Assembly: GCF_002159915.1 (NCBI RefSeq)
Contig: NZ_NFJP01000008.1
Coordinates: 62,001-126,000, forward strand
Source: Gordonibacter sp. An230
Lineage (GTDB): Bacteria > Actinomycetota > Coriobacteriia > Coriobacteriales > Eggerthellaceae
DNA length: 64,000 nucleotides
Reading direction: 5' to 3'
Made by a program: the position numbers and the translations under genes. Positions 44,990-53,520 of the stretch are shown piece by piece. The notes below the pieces were generated by a model, which saw only the letters and a program-made list of their open reading frames with translations, had not been told where the DNA came from and made no database searches. Position 1 is the first letter of the stretch. Each line of letters begins with the position of its first letter.

Positions 44990-47286
44990 TGGGCGAGACC
45001 AGCACGTGGGTTCCCGAAGGAACCAACCAGGACCGCGAGGACTTCAAGGTAGTGGGAACCTGGGGCCATCCCGGCCGCCAGTCGTGGGACATGGTGTCGG
45101 GGGCGGCCAAGTACCCCACCGACCTGTGGATGGAGGGCACGCTCACCGCGATGGCATTGCGCTGCCCCTACGGGCATGCCAAGGTCAAGAGCCTCGACGT
45201 GTCGGAGGCCGAGAAGATCGAGGGCGTGAAGCTCGTGCTCACCTATGAGGACGAAGAGCTTGCCAGCATGCCCAAGTACCGTCCGTCCTACTACGAGTTC
45301 GGCGGCAGCCCTCTTCTGGGCGACGAGGCCGAGTTCGAAGGCGACGAGGTGGGCGCCGTCGTCGTGGCCCTCAACGAGGAGATCTGCAAGAAGGCCCTTT
45401 CCGCGATCAAGGTCGAGTGGGAGGTCCTGCCATTCGTTCTCGATGCGCGCGAGGCCGCCAAGCCCGGCGCGCCCATCCTGCGCCCCGAGATGAACCCCGA
45501 CTCCAACATGACCGGCAACACGTTCGGGGCCGCGGTGCAGTGGGAGCAGGGGTGCGTCGAGGACGGCTTCAAGGAGGCCGACCATATCGAGGTGATCAAC
45601 TACGGGCGTCCCATGTGGAGCCAGTTCAGGCCCATGCCGCCCGCGTACTTCTCCTACTGGGCGAACGATCCTTGGGGCAACCCCGATGGCGAGAAGATGT
45701 GCTATGTCACGAACCATGCGCACTTCCCCTCGAACGGCCCCATCGTGTCGGCCTTCATGGGCGCTGGATCGTACGCGGACAAGTACCGCGCGCTCTCGCC
45801 GTACATGGCCGCCCGGTACTGCGACTTCGTCGAGAAGCGCGGCGCGCAGTTCGCTCCGGTGCTGTCGAAGCGCTTGGGGGGCGTTCCGGTGCGCTACGTG
45901 CAGAGCCGCCGCGAGTCGTTCGACGCGGCCGTCCCGCAAACCTACCTCACTGTGCGCATCGGCTTCAAAGACGATGGCACGCTGGTGGCCGTGCAGTCGA
46001 AGAACGTGCACCAGACGGGCGCGCGCGGCGGTTACGGCGACAAGACGCACGGGCATCTGGTGCTGCCGCCGAACGCGCAGGGTTTCAAGCAGACGGTCAG
46101 CCCCAACATCTACTCCGAGATGGCCTACTACGTGACGAACGGCGCCTGCACCACCGCTGATCCCGGGCAGCCGAACTACGAGCCGGTCAACCTGGCCTTC
46201 GCGCGCATCGCCGACAGCTTGGGGATGGACGTCTCCGAGGTCATCATGAAGAACGTCAAAGTGACCGAGCCGTCGCTGTCCGCGTGCATGGCCGCTGCCA
46301 AGGAGGCGTTCGACTGGGAGGGCAAGTGGCACCTCGCAGGGGAGCGCACGCTCGAAGACGGCCGCCTGCACGGCGTGGCATGCCGTTACGGAGCGTCGCA
46401 GACCTGGGGCATGATATCGTACAACATCAACCTGCGCATGGGTGTCGACGGCAAGATCTACCTGCCTTACGCCGAGGCGCTCATCGGCACGTACTGGCCC
46501 GACGCCGTGCAGCTGGTGGTGGCTGAGGAGATGGGCATGAAGCCTGAGGACGTCATCGTCTACTATGCGCCCAACTACAACAACTGGCAGCAGGGCGACG
46601 CGGCTGATAGAGGCGCCACCTGCACGTGGGCTGCGAAGGAGGCGGCCGTGCTGCTGAAGGCCCAGATACTCGAGACGGGCTCCTCCCTTCTGGGCGCCTC
46701 CGTTGACGAGGTCGATCTGGTCGACTCCATGATCACCCTCAAATCCGACCCTTCCAAGCAAGTCTCGCTCGTCGGCATCGGGCAGCTCGCCGTCGGCTAT
46801 TGCGGCAAGCCGAAAGTTCCGTTCCAAAACGACGTCATCCGCACGATGAACGTGGACATGTGCGAGGTTGCGGTCGATCCCGAGACAGGGCTCGTCGAGA
46901 TCATCGACTACGTCGTGGCCCACGACTTCGGCAAGGTCATCCGCCCCTCATCGGCGCTCGGCCAGATCGAGAACGCCGTCACCATGAACTCGGGCCGCGC
47001 CTTGCGCGAGGAGCTGGTCTGGGATGCGGACACCGGCGTGCTGCTGAACGGGACCATGTACGACTACAAGGTGCCCACGTCGCTTGACCAGCCGAAGTTC
47101 GAACCGGTTGCTGTGGAAACCCGTTGCGGCGGCGGCGCGTACGGCTCGACCGGCGTGGCTCATGCGCATGCGAACCCTGGCCTGGTGGGTCTGGCCATCC
47201 AGAATGCGACAGGCGGCGACTTCATCGAGATGCTGCCGTACACGCCCGACAAAGTGCTGGCCGCCTTGGGCAAGATCGGCCGGTAG
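44989..47286 (+). CDS. Molybdopterin-binding subunit, xanthine dehydrogenase family
   Basis: A 765-residue large subunit of a molybdenum hydroxylase. The a/b hammerhead region lies near 35-140 and the two molybdopterin-binding domains fill the rest. It has no signal of its own and should be exported with the Tat-bearing small subunit. The C-terminal loop that normally carries the catalytic GVGE glutamate reads CGGGAYGSTG near 710-718. The glycine-rich MGAGSYADK near 253 replaces the usual GGFGGK. These changes suggest an altered active site. The substrate cannot be named. It overlaps the upstream gene (TGATG) and is followed by the FAD subunit. Confidence 0.9.
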   Translation: MGETSTWVPEGTNQDREDFKVVGTWGHPGRQSWDMVSGAAKYPTDLWMEGTLTAMALRCPYGHAKVKSLDVSEAEKIEGVKLVLTYEDEELASMPKYRPSYYEFGGSPLLGDEAEFEGDEVGAVVVALNEEICKKALSAIKVEWEVLPFVLDAREAAKPGAPILRPEMNPDSNMTGNTFGAAVQWEQGCVEDGFKEADHIEVINYGRPMWSQFRPMPPAYFSYWANDPWGNPDGEKMCYVTNHAHFPSNGPIVSAFMGAGSYADKYRALSPYMAARYCDFVEKRGAQFAPVLSKRLGGVPVRYVQSRRESFDAAVPQTYLTVRIGFKDDGTLVAVQSKNVHQTGARGGYGDKTHGHLVLPPNAQGFKQTVSPNIYSEMAYYVTNGACTTADPGQPNYEPVNLAFARIADSLGMDVSEVIMKNVKVTEPSLSACMAAAKEAFDWEGKWHLAGERTLEDGRLHGVACRYGASQTWGMISYNINLRMGVDGKIYLPYAEALIGTYWPDAVQLVVAEEMGMKPEDVIVYYAPNYNNWQQGDAADRGATCTWAAKEAAVLLKAQILETGSSLLGASVDEVDLVDSMITLKSDPSKQVSLVGIGQLAVGYCGKPKVPFQNDVIRTMNVDMCEVAVDPETGLVEIIDYVVAHDFGKVIRPSSALGQIENAVTMNSGRALREELVWDADTGVLLNGTMYDYKVPTSLDQPKFEPVAVETRCGGGAYGSTGVAHAHANPGLVGLAIQNATGGDFIEMLPYTPDKVLAALGKIGR

Positions 47287-47296
47287 GAGGACAACC

Positions 47297-48238
47297 ATGA
47301 GGCATTTCAAGCATATGCAGGCCTCCTCGGCCAACGAGGCGGCTTCGGTGATCGGAAAAGGCAATGCGCTGGTCATGGCTGGCGGCACGGATCTCTTGGG
47401 AACGTTGAAGGACGAGATCCTTCCAACGTATCCCGAGACGGTCGTCGACCTCAAAGCGATCCCCGGCATGGACGGCATCTCGGAAGACGGCGACGACGTG
47501 GTCATCGGGGCGCTTGCGAAGCTTGCCGACGTGGCCGAGAGCGAGACGGTGCGCGCCAACTGCTCGGCATTGGCCGAAGCGTGCGCCCGCGCAGCGTCGC
47601 CCACGATCCGGCACATGGGCACCATCGGGGGCAACGTGTGCCAGATGCACCGCTGCTGGTACTTCCGCGTCCCCGACGACCGGTTCCATTGCCGACGCAA
47701 GGGCGGTGACTATTGTCCCGCGCGCATCGGAGACAACCGTTACCACTCCATCTTCGGCGACCAGGACGGCTGCTTCGCGTCCAGCTCCCACGACACCGCG
47801 CCCGCGCTCGTGGCGCTCGGCGCCGTCGTCAAGACCACGAAACGCGAGGTGCCCGCAGAAGAGTTCTTCAAGGCCAACGGCGTTCGCTCGAACGTTCTGG
47901 AAGACGGCGAGGTCGTCACGGAGATCCGCGTGCCGAAAGCGCAGAAGAGCGCGTTTCAGAAGTTCGCCTTGCGCAAGTCCATCGACTTCCCCGTGGCGAA
48001 TTGCGCGGCGGCGCGCCTGGCCGACGGCTCGGTGCGCGTGGCCCTGGGCGGCGTGTATCCGGCTCCGGTGCGCTCCGCATCCGCCGAGGCTGAGGTCGTA
48101 GGCGGCATCGGCGAGTCTTCGGCCGCGAAGGCGGGCGATGCTGCGGTGGTCGATTGCAGGCCGCTGTCGAACAACGAGTACAAGGTCGAGATAGCCCGCA
48201 CGCTCGTGAAGCGCACCTTGCTCGAGCTTGCCGACTGA
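47297..48238 (+). CDS. FAD-binding subunit with an extra cysteine cluster
   Basis: A 313-residue FAD subunit of the same oxidoreductase. FAD-binding motifs are AGGTDLLG at 28-35 and TIGGNV at 109-114. A cysteine-rich insertion follows (C115, C120, C132, C140, C159). Its pattern resembles PaoB of E. coli and 4-hydroxybenzoyl-CoA reductase beta subunits, which hold an additional 4Fe-4S cluster. That supports electron exit to a low- or mid-potential partner other than NAD. The ATG at 47297 follows AGGAGG. No signal peptide is present, so co-export with the small subunit is inferred. Confidence 0.9.
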   Translation: MRHFKHMQASSANEAASVIGKGNALVMAGGTDLLGTLKDEILPTYPETVVDLKAIPGMDGISEDGDDVVIGALAKLADVAESETVRANCSALAEACARAASPTIRHMGTIGGNVCQMHRCWYFRVPDDRFHCRRKGGDYCPARIGDNRYHSIFGDQDGCFASSSHDTAPALVALGAVVKTTKREVPAEEFFKANGVRSNVLEDGEVVTEIRVPKAQKSAFQKFALRKSIDFPVANCAAARLADGSVRVALGGVYPAPVRSASAEAEVVGGIGESSAAKAGDAAVVDCRPLSNNEYKVEIARTLVKRTLLELAD

Positions 48239-48260
48239 CGCGGAAGGAGGGAGCGCGATC

Positions 48261-49352
48261 ATGGCTGTCCGGCATGCGTGCGCAACCGCCGCCGACGAAG
48301 CGGACGGATTCCGCGGTTCGTGGCGGGAGGCGTACGTCGAGCTCGCGCGCTTCGTGGGAGGGCGCGGGGATATCAGGATCGACGAGATGGGCCTGTCGGT
48401 GCCGGGCGCGTTGCGCGGCGAGTTCTACGGACTGGTCGAGCGCGTGCAGGAGCGTCTAGCGCGCGAGGTGCTGGGCGCGCGGCTCGAGTTGGCGCGCGAG
48501 ACGGCGAAGCGCGCTGCTGCCATGCGGGGGCGGCTGGTCGAGATGAGCGGGCTGAGGGCCTATCGCGTCGCTCCCACGCTGGAGAGGTTCTTGAAGGATG
48601 CGGAGGCGACGCTCGCGAAGCCCGCGTTCGCGCTCGTGCTCGACGCGCTCCAGCGGGGCGAGGAGCCCGACGGCCTTGAAGAGCGCGCCCGTCTCGAACT
48701 CGTGCCGTTCTGCGCTTCGATGCGGCGCAACGCCTACGAGGCGTGGGTCTATTTCGGCGTGGTGGCGGCGCTCGGGCCGAGAAGGTTCTGGGCGGCCGCC
48801 TCGGTCGATGCCGAGGACGTTCGCGCCATGGAAACCGACGAAGTGGGCGCGGGCTTCCAGGTCGCCTCTCCCGAGCGGCGCATACCAGAGGCCGCCTTCG
48901 AGACGGCGGACGGGCGCGTGTTCGCCCTCAAGATGGAGGCGGCGCGCGAGCTGGACTACTACGGCGTGAAGATCGAGCGGAGGCGCGACACGTCCGCCGG
49001 CGGGAACACCGAGGGCCTCGTCGCGCATCGGGTGCTGCTGCTGTACCGGCTCGGCTCGGTGGAAGAGCTGGGCGTGGTGGTCGATCGACAGAAGCGTTGG
49101 CAGGTGCCCAACGATCTGATGGTGGAGGTGCTCGAGCCGGCCGACCTGTCTCGCCCGGCGCATACGAGCTCGTTCGTGGCCCGGATCAATGCGGCGCGCT
49201 CGCAGCGGCCCGTTCAAGCAGTCACCTTCGACGAAGAAGGAGCTTTTCCCGATGGGATGCTCGACGATCCTACGGTGGCGCCCGTCGAGCGGCGCGTCGT
49301 CGGGTTCGACGAGAACCGGTTGAGCCGGATCGCCGCCTTGCTCGGCGAATGA
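48261..49352 (+). CDS. Unknown soluble protein inside the Mo-hydroxylase operon
   Basis: A 363-residue protein that I do not recognise. It has no signal peptide, membrane segment, cofactor motif or nucleotide-binding loop. Composition is Arg/Glu/Ala-rich with a helical N-terminal half (to ~190) and a mixed C-terminal half. The ATG at 48261 follows AAGGAGG, and the gene lies 22 bp after the FAD subunit and 25 bp before the cytochrome gene, firmly inside the operon. A dedicated assembly or Tat proofreading factor is a reasonable guess from position; a regulatory role is also possible. Confidence 0.75.
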   Translation: MAVRHACATAADEADGFRGSWREAYVELARFVGGRGDIRIDEMGLSVPGALRGEFYGLVERVQERLAREVLGARLELARETAKRAAAMRGRLVEMSGLRAYRVAPTLERFLKDAEATLAKPAFALVLDALQRGEEPDGLEERARLELVPFCASMRRNAYEAWVYFGVVAALGPRRFWAAASVDAEDVRAMETDEVGAGFQVASPERRIPEAAFETADGRVFALKMEAARELDYYGVKIERRRDTSAGGNTEGLVAHRVLLLYRLGSVEELGVVVDRQKRWQVPNDLMVEVLEPADLSRPAHTSSFVARINAARSQRPVQAVTFDEEGAFPDGMLDDPTVAPVERRVVGFDENRLSRIAALLGE

Positions 49353-49377
49353 CAACATCGAACGAATGGAGGAAGGA

Positions 49378-49878
49378 ATGGACAAAGCGAAGGGAAGGCG
49401 CGCGATGCGCGCGAGCGCGCTCGCTTCCGCGATCGTGCTCGTTCTCGCGCTGGCTTCGTGCGCTCCGAACGGGGCGTCGACCGTCGACGAGGGCGCCTCG
49501 GCCGGCAACGACACGGCGGTGAAGGGGGAGTACACGCCCTACGATCCTGCAAAGGAGGCCGAGCTCACGGCCGGCAAGGCCATCGAGGGCTCCGATGAGG
49601 AGAAGCTGCAGCAGGAGCGCATCGCGGGAGGCGCGGTGGACACGACCATCAAGTCGCAGAACCTCGAGCCTCTCGAAGGCATCGTCGATGGTTCGGAAGG
49701 GTCTTACGTTCCTCGTTACGGGATGGAGGATCAGGCTCCGGCCATGGGCCACGACGGTGATCGCACCGAGTGCCTCAGCTGCCATGAAGGGGAAGGGACC
49801 TCGGTTCGCATGCCGGCGAGCCACGAGGATGCGGGCCTCGGGAACGAAGAGTGCGCCTCTTGCCATGAGGCGGAATAG
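49378..49878 (+). CDS. Dihaem cytochrome c lipoprotein
   Basis: A 166-residue exported lipoprotein. Its N-terminus has a basic start, a hydrophobic core and a lipobox ending at C28 (LALASC). Two haem c attachment sites, C132-LS-C135-H136 and C159-AS-C162-H163, lie near the C-terminus. M146, H124 and H149 are possible distal ligands. The ~100 residues before the haems are acidic and low in structure, perhaps a spacer from the membrane. Its place behind the exported oxidoreductase suggests it carries electrons to or from that enzyme at the outer membrane face. The ATG at 49378 follows GGAGGAAGGA. Confidence 0.9.
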   Translation: MDKAKGRRAMRASALASAIVLVLALASCAPNGASTVDEGASAGNDTAVKGEYTPYDPAKEAELTAGKAIEGSDEEKLQQERIAGGAVDTTIKSQNLEPLEGIVDGSEGSYVPRYGMEDQAPAMGHDGDRTECLSCHEGEGTSVRMPASHEDAGLGNEECASCHEAE

Positions 49879-49956
49879 CAGCGCGCTTTGCCCGGCGGAA
49901 GGCGCCTCGACGGGCCTCGGGCCTCGGTGAATCGGGATTCTGGAGGAGGAACGAGC

Positions 49957-51144
49957 ATGCGAGAAGTGGCTGAAGACGTGTTGCGGTGGCTTTCGGAGGG
50001 CGAAGCCGTGGCGCTTGCGCAGGTGGTGAGGACGTGGGGATCGTCTCCGAGGCTGCCGGGCTCCGTCATGGCCGTGAGCGGCAGCGGGCGGATCGCGGGG
50101 TCGGTGTCGGGTGGATGCATCGAGGCCGCGGTCGCCCGGATCGCGGTCGAGAGCCTAGAGGCCGGCCGGGGGTCGCTCGAGGAGTTCCGCGCGTCCACGG
50201 CGTCCGCCCGTCAAGCGGGGCTTTCGTGCGGCGGGAGCGTCGAAGTGCTCGTGTCCCCGCTCGATCCGGGGCTGTTCCACGTCGAGGCGGAGCTTGCCCG
50301 GACGGAGTGCGAATACGTTCGGGCGAGCGTCCTGCGGGATTGCGGCGACGCGCCGACGGGGACGTCGTTTATCGTCGCCGCGGAGACGGATGCCGAAGAG
50401 GCGCTCGATCGTTGCGGCGACGGGGGGATCGGGCTCGCCCATGTTCCGGGCGAGGGGCTCTGCGTCCTTATGCGCTCGTGCGGGGAGGCGACGTCCGCGT
50501 TGGAGGAGGCGGCCGTCGCGGTGACCCGGAAGGCGGCGGAGCGGCCACGCTTCGAGGAGTCGGGCGTGGTCGAGCATGGTGGATCGCCGTGGTTCTTCGT
50601 TCGGCGGTCCCCCCAGCCGCAGCTCGTGTGCGTCGGCGGCGTGCACATAGCCATCCACCTGTGCCGCATGGCGAAGGCCCTCGGGTACCGCACCGTCGTC
50701 GTCGACCCGCGGCGCGTGTTCGCCACCGCCGAGCGCTTCCCGTTCGTGGACGAGCTTGTGCACGCTTGGCCTCAGGAGGCGTTCGGCCGCGTACGCCTCA
50801 CCGAGCGGACGGCGCTGTGCGCGCTCACCCACGATCCGAAGATCGACGTGCCCGCGCTTGCGAGCGGGCTCGAGTCGCAGGCGTTCTACCTCGGATCGCT
50901 CGGACGGCCTTCGACCCAGCTTTCGCGAGCGCGCCAGCTCGCCGCGCTCGGATACGGGGAGTCGGCCCTTGCGCGCGTGTTCGGCCCCATCGGGCTCGAT
51001 CTGAAGGGGCGCGAGCCTGCCGAGATCGCGCTCTCCATCATGGCCGAGATCACGGCGGTGCGCCACGGCGGCCAGATTCCGATGTCCACCATGGAGGAAA
51101 CGGCGCGCAGGGAGGCAGCCTGCTCCGAAGCGGCGCTAAAATAG
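49957..51144 (+). CDS. XdhC/CoxI-family molybdenum cofactor insertion factor
   Basis: A 395-residue XdhC-family protein. The N-terminal XdhC/CoxI domain has VRTWGSSPRLPGSVMAV and SVSGGCIEAAV near 25-65; a C-terminal Rossmann domain (from ~225) carries FYLGSLGR. XdhC/PaoD proteins bind mature molybdenum cofactor, promote its sulfuration with a cysteine desulfurase, and insert it into the apo-enzyme. Its presence after the oxidoreductase genes, plus a MocA-like and a SufS-like gene upstream, gives a full maturation set. The ATG at 49957 follows GGAGGAGG. Confidence 0.9.
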   Translation: MREVAEDVLRWLSEGEAVALAQVVRTWGSSPRLPGSVMAVSGSGRIAGSVSGGCIEAAVARIAVESLEAGRGSLEEFRASTASARQAGLSCGGSVEVLVSPLDPGLFHVEAELARTECEYVRASVLRDCGDAPTGTSFIVAAETDAEEALDRCGDGGIGLAHVPGEGLCVLMRSCGEATSALEEAAVAVTRKAAERPRFEESGVVEHGGSPWFFVRRSPQPQLVCVGGVHIAIHLCRMAKALGYRTVVVDPRRVFATAERFPFVDELVHAWPQEAFGRVRLTERTALCALTHDPKIDVPALASGLESQAFYLGSLGRPSTQLSRARQLAALGYGESALARVFGPIGLDLKGREPAEIALSIMAEITAVRHGGQIPMSTMEETARREAACSEAALK

Positions 51145-51356
51145 GATCTGCGGCGATCTCGGAGCGTGGCGAGCTTGCCGGGATCGCGATATCCGTCCCG
51201 GGAACGCTGCGCGCTTGCGGTCGCCTGGGAGCGCGGAGGCCGCGCTGCGCATGCCGCCCCTTCCTTGAAGCCTCGAGAAGCCCTACAATGGAGGAGGGCG
51301 CCGATCCTTGCCGGGAGTCGCTCTTTGCAGCTGGCCATCGACGAAAGGGACTGTTC

Positions 51357-52406
51357 GTGACGTTTGCCCTCCACCTCGACAACCTGCCGCGCACCATCGA
51401 GCTCGTCCGGGCCGCCGATGGCGCGGCAGAGCTCGTCTATGTCGACCAGCGCCTGCTGCCGGGCAGGCTCGCGTTCTCGCGGACGCGCGATTGGCGCGCG
51501 GTCGTGGACGCCGTGAGGTCGCTTTCGGTGCGCGGCGCCCCCGCCATCGGCGCGGCGGGGGCTGCGGCAGTGGCGCTGTGGGCCCAGGCGCGCGCATCGT
51601 CGCGCGCAGACGGCTCCTACCTCGCTGAGCTCGAGCGCGTGTGCGCCCAAGTGGCCTCGGCGCGCCCCACGGCGGTGAACCTCTCCTGGGGCGTGAGGCG
51701 CATAGAGCGCGCGGCGCGGGAGCGCGTGCGCGCTGGAGGAGGGGCCGGGGAGGTGGCCGCGGACCTCTTCGACGCCGTAAAGGCCCTCGAGGCCGAAGAC
51801 GAGGCTGCGAACCGCTCCATCGGCGCGCACGGTGCGGCGCTGCTGCCGGAAGGCGCGCGCGTTCTCACGCACTGCAACGCCGGAAGCCTCGCCACCGTGT
51901 TCTTCGGCACGGCTCTCGGCGTCGTGTACGCCGCTGCCGCGCAGGGCAAGGTCGCTCGCGTGTACGCCGATGAGACGCGTCCGGTGGGCCAGGGTGCGCG
52001 TCTCACCGCCTGGGAGCTGGCGCGCGCGGGCGTTCCCGTCACGCTTATCTGCGACAACATGGCGGCGAGCCTCATGGCTGAAGGCGAGGTGGACGCCGTG
52101 GTGGTGGGAGCCGACCGCATCGCGGCCAACGGCGATGTGGCCAACAAGATCGGCACGTACGGTGTGGCCGTGCTCGCTCGCCATCATGGCATTCCGTTCT
52201 ACGTGGCCGCGCCCGAATCGACCATCGACCGTTCCGTTCCCGACGGCTCGCGCATCCCTATCGAGGAGCGGGATCCTGCCGAGGTGGCCGATCCCCTGCC
52301 CGGCGTGGAGGTGTGGAACCCCGCCTTCGACGTCACGCCGGCCGAACTCGTCACGCGCATCGTCACCGAGAAGGGGGCATTGCGCCCTTCGGAACTGCTA
52401 TACTGA
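51357..52406 (+). CDS. mtnA: S-methyl-5-thioribose-1-phosphate isomerase MtnA
   Basis: A 349-residue isomerase of methylthioadenosine recycling, converting methylthioribose-1-P to methylthioribulose-1-P. Motifs are VRGAPAIGAAGA, THCNAGSLAT and GADRIAANGDVANKIGTY, typical of MtnA/eIF2B-like enzymes. GTG 51357 with AAAGGGA upstream is preferred over an in-frame ATG at 51288, because that ATG overlaps a -10-like TACAAT at 51284-51289. No other salvage gene is nearby. In anaerobes MtnA homologues may also work in alternative thiol salvage routes. Confidence 0.92.
   Translation: MTFALHLDNLPRTIELVRAADGAAELVYVDQRLLPGRLAFSRTRDWRAVVDAVRSLSVRGAPAIGAAGAAAVALWAQARASSRADGSYLAELERVCAQVASARPTAVNLSWGVRRIERAARERVRAGGGAGEVAADLFDAVKALEAEDEAANRSIGAHGAALLPEGARVLTHCNAGSLATVFFGTALGVVYAAAAQGKVARVYADETRPVGQGARLTAWELARAGVPVTLICDNMAASLMAEGEVDAVVVGADRIAANGDVANKIGTYGVAVLARHHGIPFYVAAPESTIDRSVPDGSRIPIEERDPAEVADPLPGVEVWNPAFDVTPAELVTRIVTEKGALRPSELLY
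52396..52404 (+). promoter_or_regulatory. Extended -10 promoter for dgt
   Basis: TG-C-TATACT lies in the last codons of mtnA, 72 bases before the dgt start. Confidence 0.5.
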
Positions 52407-52476
52407 TTCCTGTCGTCGGTCGGGCGGTTCGCAAGCCGCTGGACGGCTTAGGGCCGAGGGTGACAGGAGGGACGCC

Positions 52477-53520
52477 ATGCTCATCGTCCAACGCGAGGAT
52501 CAGGAGCGTCGCGAGCACGCGACGCTGTCGGACGACGCTGCGTTCTCCGACGAGGGCGAGGGCCGCGACCGTTCGGTCGAGCCCGACCGTCTGCGCACGG
52601 ACTATCAGCGCGACCGCGATAAGATACTGCACACGAAATCGTTTCGCCGCCTGTCTCACAAAACGCAGGTGTTCTTGGCCGTTGAAGGAGATCATTTTCG
52701 CACGCGCCTCACGCACACGTTGGAGGTGGCGCAGATCGCGCGCACCATCGCGCGGGCGCTCGGCCTCAACGAGGATCTGACCGAGGCCGTCTCGCTCGGT
52801 CACGATCTGGGGCACACTCCGTTCGGCCACACCGGCGAGAGCGCGCTGTCCGGATGCCTGGCACGCCACAGGGGCATCGACCCGGCGAGCCCCGAAGCCG
52901 ATGCGCTGTACCGTCACAACGAGCAGAGCCTGCGCGTGGTGGAGCGCATCGAGAACGGAGGCCGGGGCCTCAACCTCACCCCCGAGGTGCGCGACGGCAT
53001 CGTGAACCATACGGGCGATCTGCGCGCCGAGACGTTGGAGGGCCGCATCGTGGCCACAGCCGACCGCATCGCGTACGTGAACCACGACATTGACGACGCC
53101 ATCCGTGCCGGCATCCTCTCCGAAGCCGACCTGCCCGCCTCCACGCACGCCGTGCTCGGCCCCGATCATTCGTCGCGCATCGAGCGGCTCGTCACCGACA
53201 TGGTGGAGACGTCGGCTGCCTGCGACGACATCCGCATGAGCGCGGGCGTGTGGGAGGCCATGATGGAGCTGAGATCGTTTCTGTTCGAGCGCGTCTACAC
53301 CTGCGACGCGGTGATGGCGGAGGTGGCGAAGGCGACGCACCTCATCGACGACCTGTTCGACCATTACGTGGCGCATGTGGAGGAGGTTCCCGAGGAGTAC
53401 AGAGGGATATCCGAAGGCGACGATCTGCGCGCTGTCACCGATTTCATTGCCGGGATGACGGACCGCTACGCCAAGAACCTCTACCAACGGCTGTTCATCC
53501 CTTCGGCTTCCCACCGATAA
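52477..53520 (+). CDS. dgt: dGTPase-like HD-domain triphosphohydrolase
   Basis: A 347-residue HD-domain dNTP triphosphohydrolase that releases tripolyphosphate from dGTP and related nucleotides. The metal-binding residues are visible as RTRLTHTLEVAQ and LGHDLGHTPFGHTGE, with a later NHDIDDAI aspartate. The N-terminal FRRLSHKTQVF is typical of the Dgt type 2 group. The ATG at 52477 follows ACAGGAGGG. Its 3' end overlaps the convergent ClC-family gene by 26 bp. Confidence 0.93.
   Translation: MLIVQREDQERREHATLSDDAAFSDEGEGRDRSVEPDRLRTDYQRDRDKILHTKSFRRLSHKTQVFLAVEGDHFRTRLTHTLEVAQIARTIARALGLNEDLTEAVSLGHDLGHTPFGHTGESALSGCLARHRGIDPASPEADALYRHNEQSLRVVERIENGGRGLNLTPEVRDGIVNHTGDLRAETLEGRIVATADRIAYVNHDIDDAIRAGILSEADLPASTHAVLGPDHSSRIERLVTDMVETSAACDDIRMSAGVWEAMMELRSFLFERVYTCDAVMAEVAKATHLIDDLFDHYVAHVEEVPEEYRGISEGDDLRAVTDFIAGMTDRYAKNLYQRLFIPSASHR

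Noticed and set aside
44953-46923. 656-codon frame on the - strand opposite the Mo subunit
   Set aside because: Shadow frame; His/Val/Arg-rich translation without motifs.
51288-51356. Upstream in-frame ATG for mtnA
   Set aside because: It overlaps a -10-like TACAAT, and GTG 51357 has a proper ribosome binding site and matches the family start.
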